A DNA stretch of 6,872 nucleotides, from the NCBI GenBank assembly GCA_030666035.1, contig DAOUYQ010000042.1, positions 1-6,872 on the forward strand, read 5' to 3'. The translations under genes were made by a program, and so were the position numbers. This document shows positions 4,378 through 6,872 of this stretch, piece by piece (the first letter of the stretch is position 1; the number at the start of each line of letters is the position of its first letter). The notes under the pieces were generated by a model. The model saw only the letters and a program-made list of their open reading frames with translations, made no database searches and was not told the DNA's origin. Origin of the DNA: Microcaldota archaeon (GTDB taxonomy: Archaea > Micrarchaeota > Micrarchaeia > Anstonellales > Bilamarchaeaceae).

Positions 4378-4382
4378 TCACC
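4378..4382 (-). promoter_or_regulatory. Shine-Dalgarno of the adenosine-specific kinase gene
   Basis: GGTGA on the minus strand, 5 nt before ATG 4372, inside the short gap after the upstream stop codon. It fits the extended anti-SD of archaeal 16S rRNA and fixes the start. It is the expected arrangement for an internal operon gene, in contrast to the leaderless first genes. Confidence 0.6.
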
Positions 4383-4383
4383 T

Positions 4384-4923
4384 TCAAATTCCCAATTTCC
4401 TGAGTATCTTGCTCGTCTTCACATTCTTTGGATCCACCTTGCTCTTCATTGTCACGACCTTTGTGCCCTTAGGCTTCAAAAACGGCTTCTGGTCATACCC
4501 ATACACAATCAAATCAGGCTCCACCCGCCCGTAAGTTTCCTCCATATCTTCCCCGCCAAGAATTGCAAGGTCCACAGGCTTCAGGGCCTGCACCAGCACC
4601 CTTCTATACTCCTGCGAGTGCAGGGGCAACCTCCTCTTCTTTTTGATATGCTCATCTGTTGCAACAACAACTATAAGCACATCCGCCCTTTCTTTTGCCT
4701 CAGAGAGGGTATGGATATGCCCAATATGTATAACATCAAATACTCCCCCCGTCATTGCTACAGTAAATCTTTTCCTATGCATCTTCCTCAGGAAGTACCT
4801 GCCCCCTTTTTTCTCCAATAGATACCTCTCTATATTGCGTAACCTAAAATACTCCGTAGGCACAATCCCTCCGTGCTCCACCTGCTTTAGGTAAAGCTGG
4901 ATTGCTACCTCCTCCACTCCCAT
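4384..4923 (-). CDS. Nucleotidyltransferase, FAD synthetase/cytidylyltransferase type, with N-terminal extension
   Basis: A 179-aa protein. Residues about 53-179 form a HIGH-motif nucleotidyltransferase. TGGVFDVIHIGHIHTL (58-72) carries HxGH (H66-H69) for nucleotide binding; VVVATDEHIKKK follows, then RRLPLHSQEYRRVLVQALKPVDLAILG, PDLIVYGYDQKPF (136-148), and a KTSKILRKL end in the place of the usual ISSTxI motif. It resembles archaeal RibL-type FAD synthetase (FMN + ATP) and glycerol-3-phosphate/ethanolamine-phosphate cytidylyltransferases. The sequence does not settle the substrate, so I give no symbol. Residues 1-50 (EVAIQLYLKQVEHG...RLRNIERYLLEKKGGRYFL) are helical and absent from minimal RibL. 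I chose ATG 4923 over TTG 4938: it is about 26 nt from the shared TATA box. First gene of a unit with the adenosine-specific kinase. Confidence 0.85.
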   Translation of the reverse strand: MGVEEVAIQLYLKQVEHGGIVPTEYFRLRNIERYLLEKKGGRYFLRKMHRKRFTVAMTGGVFDVIHIGHIHTLSEAKERADVLIVVVATDEHIKKKRRLPLHSQEYRRVLVQALKPVDLAILGGEDMEETYGRVEPDLIVYGYDQKPFLKPKGTKVVTMKSKVDPKNVKTSKILRKLGI

Positions 4924-4944
4924 AAGCCAAACTCTCAAACAAGC

Positions 4945-4952
4945 ATTTTAAA
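4945..4952. promoter_or_regulatory. Shared bidirectional TATA box for two divergent genes
   Basis: ATTTTAAA, with palindromic core TTTAAA (4947-4952), is the only TATA-like sequence in the 50-bp gap. Its core centre is 24.5 nt before the DUF2207 ATG (4974, +) and 26.5 nt before the nucleotidyltransferase ATG (4923, -). Neither gene has a Shine-Dalgarno. One TBP site therefore seems to serve two leaderless promoters facing away from each other. Confidence 0.6.
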
Positions 4953-4973
4953 CCTTCTTTCTGTATCTCCCTC

Positions 4974-6791
4974 ATGCAGAAATTCCTGCCTTTCCTTGCA
5001 ATGCTTTTCCTTGTTTCACTGATATTCCCATTTTCAATAGATTCCTACGAGAGCGATGCAATAGTCCAGCCCAATGGAGACCTTCTGGTAAACGAAAGAA
5101 TTGTATTCACCCTCGAGCAGCAATACAACGAGGGTTTCCGCACAATCCGCCTGGCAGATTACGGAAAACTAAGCAACCTCATAGTCCATTCTGTAGAGGT
5201 AAATGGCCAGGATGTGCAATATTACACACAGGAACACGAAGGAAATGCAGAAATAGTGTGGACAGAAACCTTTGTGGGCAAAAACACAGTAGAACTTAGC
5301 TATACGCTCAAAGACAGAGTAGAGCTCTGGGATGATTTTGCCAAGCTTTGCTTTGAGCACTATGGCGCAAACTGGCCGGTTTCCGCCATCACCTTCAAAT
5401 CCACAACCGCCCTTCCTGAAGCCACCCGGGGCAAGGATATGCATTTTGAAGTGTATTCTGCCAAGAAGGGGGAAGCCCACATAGATGACCTTTCAATAAT
5501 CATAGAGATGGACAATGTCCCCAGTGGAAATTACATTGGGGGATGCTACCTTTTTGAGCGCTCCGCAGTTACTACTGATAATGTGGTGCCAGGCTCTGCG
5601 CTGGAAATCCTGGCTGATGAGCGCGAAGCATACGGCTCCGAATCAATCCTGGGCCCGGCAGACGCATTCCCATGTGCCCCCTGCTGCCTCCCCACATTCC
5701 TAATCCTCCTATTGATTGCAGGCTATCTTGAATACAAGCGCCCCAAAGTGGAAAAGCTCCGCGAGAGCATAGTTCCCCCTTCCAAGGATTCCCCAATTGT
5801 GGTTTCCGCCTTAATGCGGGAAACTTATGTTGAGCGGGAAATCCTTGCCGCTACAATCCTGGAATTGATAAACAAGGGCGTAATAGATATCCTGGAGCTG
5901 GAGAAAAAAGGATACACCGGGCAGAAAATTAAGCGCGAGCGCACAATCCTTTTTCTCAAAACCAGCTCCAAAAAGCTTGCCCCGCACGAAAAAACCGTAA
6001 TTGACTTGATTTTTGAGGGGGGCAAAAAGAAGGAAGTGGACCTGGATGCCCTGGCAAAGAACTTCAAGCACATCCAGAAAAAGTCCGAAGCCAGCAAAAC
6101 AATAATCCCCCAGAAAATGGACGAGTTTGTAAAAGAGATCCAGGAAATCCTCAAGAAAAAGAAGCTATACAAAACCTCAAAAGCCCGCCAAAAGAGAATA
6201 CAGATTATCAGCACTGTTGCAATATTCATCTTCTTTTTTGGAGTATTCCTGGGAGCCCCATTGCTCTTTGGGGCAGCAGAATTTATCCCTTATCTCTTTG
6301 CAATCGGGGACTACCTCTATGCAGCTTACATAATTATAGGGGGGCTTGGCGCAGTTCTTGCATTAGCAGCAATTTATTATCTTTACACCCTTTCCAAAAT
6401 TCCAAAAGGCTGGGAGAAAAAATACGCACAGTGGGATGCATTCTCCACTGCAGTTAAGGCAAGTTCCCTAAAGGAAGAGCCTCCCTCCGCAGCCCTAATC
6501 TGGGGAGAGATCCTGGTTTATGCAACTGCCCTCGGGCTTGCAGACAAAGTTGAGCAGCACCTCTCCGAGCTGGACACTCTTCTTGCAGGAAGAATCAGGA
6601 AACTGGAGAATGTCCGCACTTCCTCTTACATTCTCTACACCTCTGCCTGGGGAGTCCGAAATCTCTCCAAATATGGAAATAAAAGCGGGCCCCGCAGTGG
6701 AGGTTTCTCCAGTGGCTCATCCGGTGGCTGGAGCTCCAGCGGCGGTGGCGGATTTTCCGGTGGAAGCTCAGGTGGAGGAGGATTTAGGTAA
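4974..6791 (+). CDS. DUF2207 (YciQ-like) predicted membrane protein with Gly/Ser-rich tail
   Basis: A 605-aa membrane protein. A signal peptide (about 1-19, ending LIFPFS) is followed by an extracytoplasmic beta-rich DUF2207 domain (about 24-232), starting SYESDAIVQPNGDLLVNERIVFTL and containing the GFRTIRLADYG block. A Cys cluster (C234, C237, C238) stands before TM1 (about 239-254). The cytoplasmic part (about 255-408) has a winged-helix-like stretch VEREILAATILELINKGVIDI. TM2 and TM3 lie at about 410-432 and 447-471. The conserved WGEILVYATALGLADKV block (510-526) is typical of the family. A Gly/Ser/Phe-rich tail (575-605) ends in GGGGFR. Length is as usual for the family. Role unknown; cell-envelope work is an inference. 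ATG 4974 lies 24.5 nt from the shared TATA box and lacks a Shine-Dalgarno. It diverges from the nucleotidyltransferase unit. Confidence 0.92.
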   Translation: MQKFLPFLAMLFLVSLIFPFSIDSYESDAIVQPNGDLLVNERIVFTLEQQYNEGFRTIRLADYGKLSNLIVHSVEVNGQDVQYYTQEHEGNAEIVWTETFVGKNTVELSYTLKDRVELWDDFAKLCFEHYGANWPVSAITFKSTTALPEATRGKDMHFEVYSAKKGEAHIDDLSIIIEMDNVPSGNYIGGCYLFERSAVTTDNVVPGSALEILADEREAYGSESILGPADAFPCAPCCLPTFLILLLIAGYLEYKRPKVEKLRESIVPPSKDSPIVVSALMRETYVEREILAATILELINKGVIDILELEKKGYTGQKIKRERTILFLKTSSKKLAPHEKTVIDLIFEGGKKKEVDLDALAKNFKHIQKKSEASKTIIPQKMDEFVKEIQEILKKKKLYKTSKARQKRIQIISTVAIFIFFFGVFLGAPLLFGAAEFIPYLFAIGDYLYAAYIIIGGLGAVLALAAIYYLYTLSKIPKGWEKKYAQWDAFSTAVKASSLKEEPPSAALIWGEILVYATALGLADKVEQHLSELDTLLAGRIRKLENVRTSSYILYTSAWGVRNLSKYGNKSGPRSGGFSSGSSGGWSSSGGGGFSGGSSGGGGFR

Positions 6792-6817
6792 AATCTTCAA
6801 AAGGAACCTAACAATTA

Positions 6818-6839
6818 TTTTTTCTTGTAAATCCTTTTT
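6818..6839 (+). terminator. U-run terminators after the DUF2207 gene
   Basis: T6 (6818-6823) and CTTTTTC (6833-6839) lie 26-48 nt after the stop codon, with another T5 near 6865-6869. Successive oligo-T runs without a hairpin are the normal archaeal termination signal. No gene is visible from 6792 to the window end. Confidence 0.55.
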
Positions 6840-6872
6840 CTGTGCCCCAATGAACGCACTATAATTTTTCTC

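Noticed and set aside
4327..4821. 164-aa plus-strand frame
   Set aside because: Antisense shadow of the adenosine kinase start and the nucleotidyltransferase, whose protein matches are clear.
5825..6229. 134-aa minus-strand frame
   Set aside because: Antisense shadow of the DUF2207 gene.
6697..6788. GGTGGA-type repeats as a possible minisatellite or CRISPR-like array
   Set aside because: They encode the Gly/Ser-rich tail normal for DUF2207 proteins, and there are no regular spacers. No CRISPR array was found anywhere.
6520..6864. 114-aa plus-strand frame
   Set aside because: Alternative frame of the DUF2207 3' end; its Val/Ala/Pro-rich tail simply reflects the Gly/Ser repeat read out of frame.
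1..6872. Integrase, transposase, rRNA or riboswitch
   Set aside because: None recognised on either strand; the integrated-element idea rests only on short repeats and gene content.

Overview
The window looks archaeal. Evidence: several genes and the tRNA have A/T-rich TATA boxes (TTTAAATA or TATATAAA type) on the upstream side; at least three start ATGs lie only 24-29 nt from the TATA centre, which fits leaderless transcription; the tRNA has no encoded CCA; T-runs follow genes; and the families present (adenosine-specific kinase, archaeal COG1672-type AAA+ ATPase, DUF2207 membrane protein, TrmB-like winged-helix regulator) are typical of archaea. I cannot name the lineage from sequence alone; a euryarchaeote or a DPANN/Micrarchaeota-like genome would both fit.

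Layout. Positions 1-208 hold an AT-rich control region with three copies of a TGCAYnnATAT motif. It precedes a TrmB-like winged-helix regulator (209-592, +). Positions 593-951 are poorly coding: a T7 tract, a perfect GC hairpin that resembles the 3' end of the tRNA found later, a 12-bp palindrome, and one possible small membrane protein (742-939, +). Next come an HNH endonuclease (952-1770, -) bounded by a 20-bp inverted repeat, and a COG1672-type AAA+ ATPase (1838-3178, -). The ATPase lies directly downstream of a tRNA-Asn(GUU) gene (3349-3421, -). The 70 or so bases after the tRNA hold two TTGAG/CTCAA palindromes and a 12-bp copy of the tRNA 3' end.

Right of the tRNA the window looks like ordinary chromosome. 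There is a strongly foldable 55-bp element (3474-3528) and a small acidic protein of unknown function with its own promoter (3531-3851, -). A compact two-gene unit follows on the same strand: a nucleotidyltransferase of the FAD synthetase/cytidylyltransferase type (4384-4923) feeding into an adenosine-specific kinase (3887-4372). A divergent DUF2207 membrane protein (4974-6791, +) follows. The two divergent genes appear to share one palindromic TATA box almost exactly midway between their start codons.

Main interpretation (inference): 635-3348 may be an old integrated element at the tRNA-Asn 3' end. It is flanked by short, imperfect copies of the tRNA 3' terminus and carries an ATPase, a mobile-type HNH nuclease and perhaps a small membrane protein. 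No integrase is visible. The ATPase plus nuclease pair could be a defence or plasmid/virus maintenance module, but nothing in the sequence proves that.
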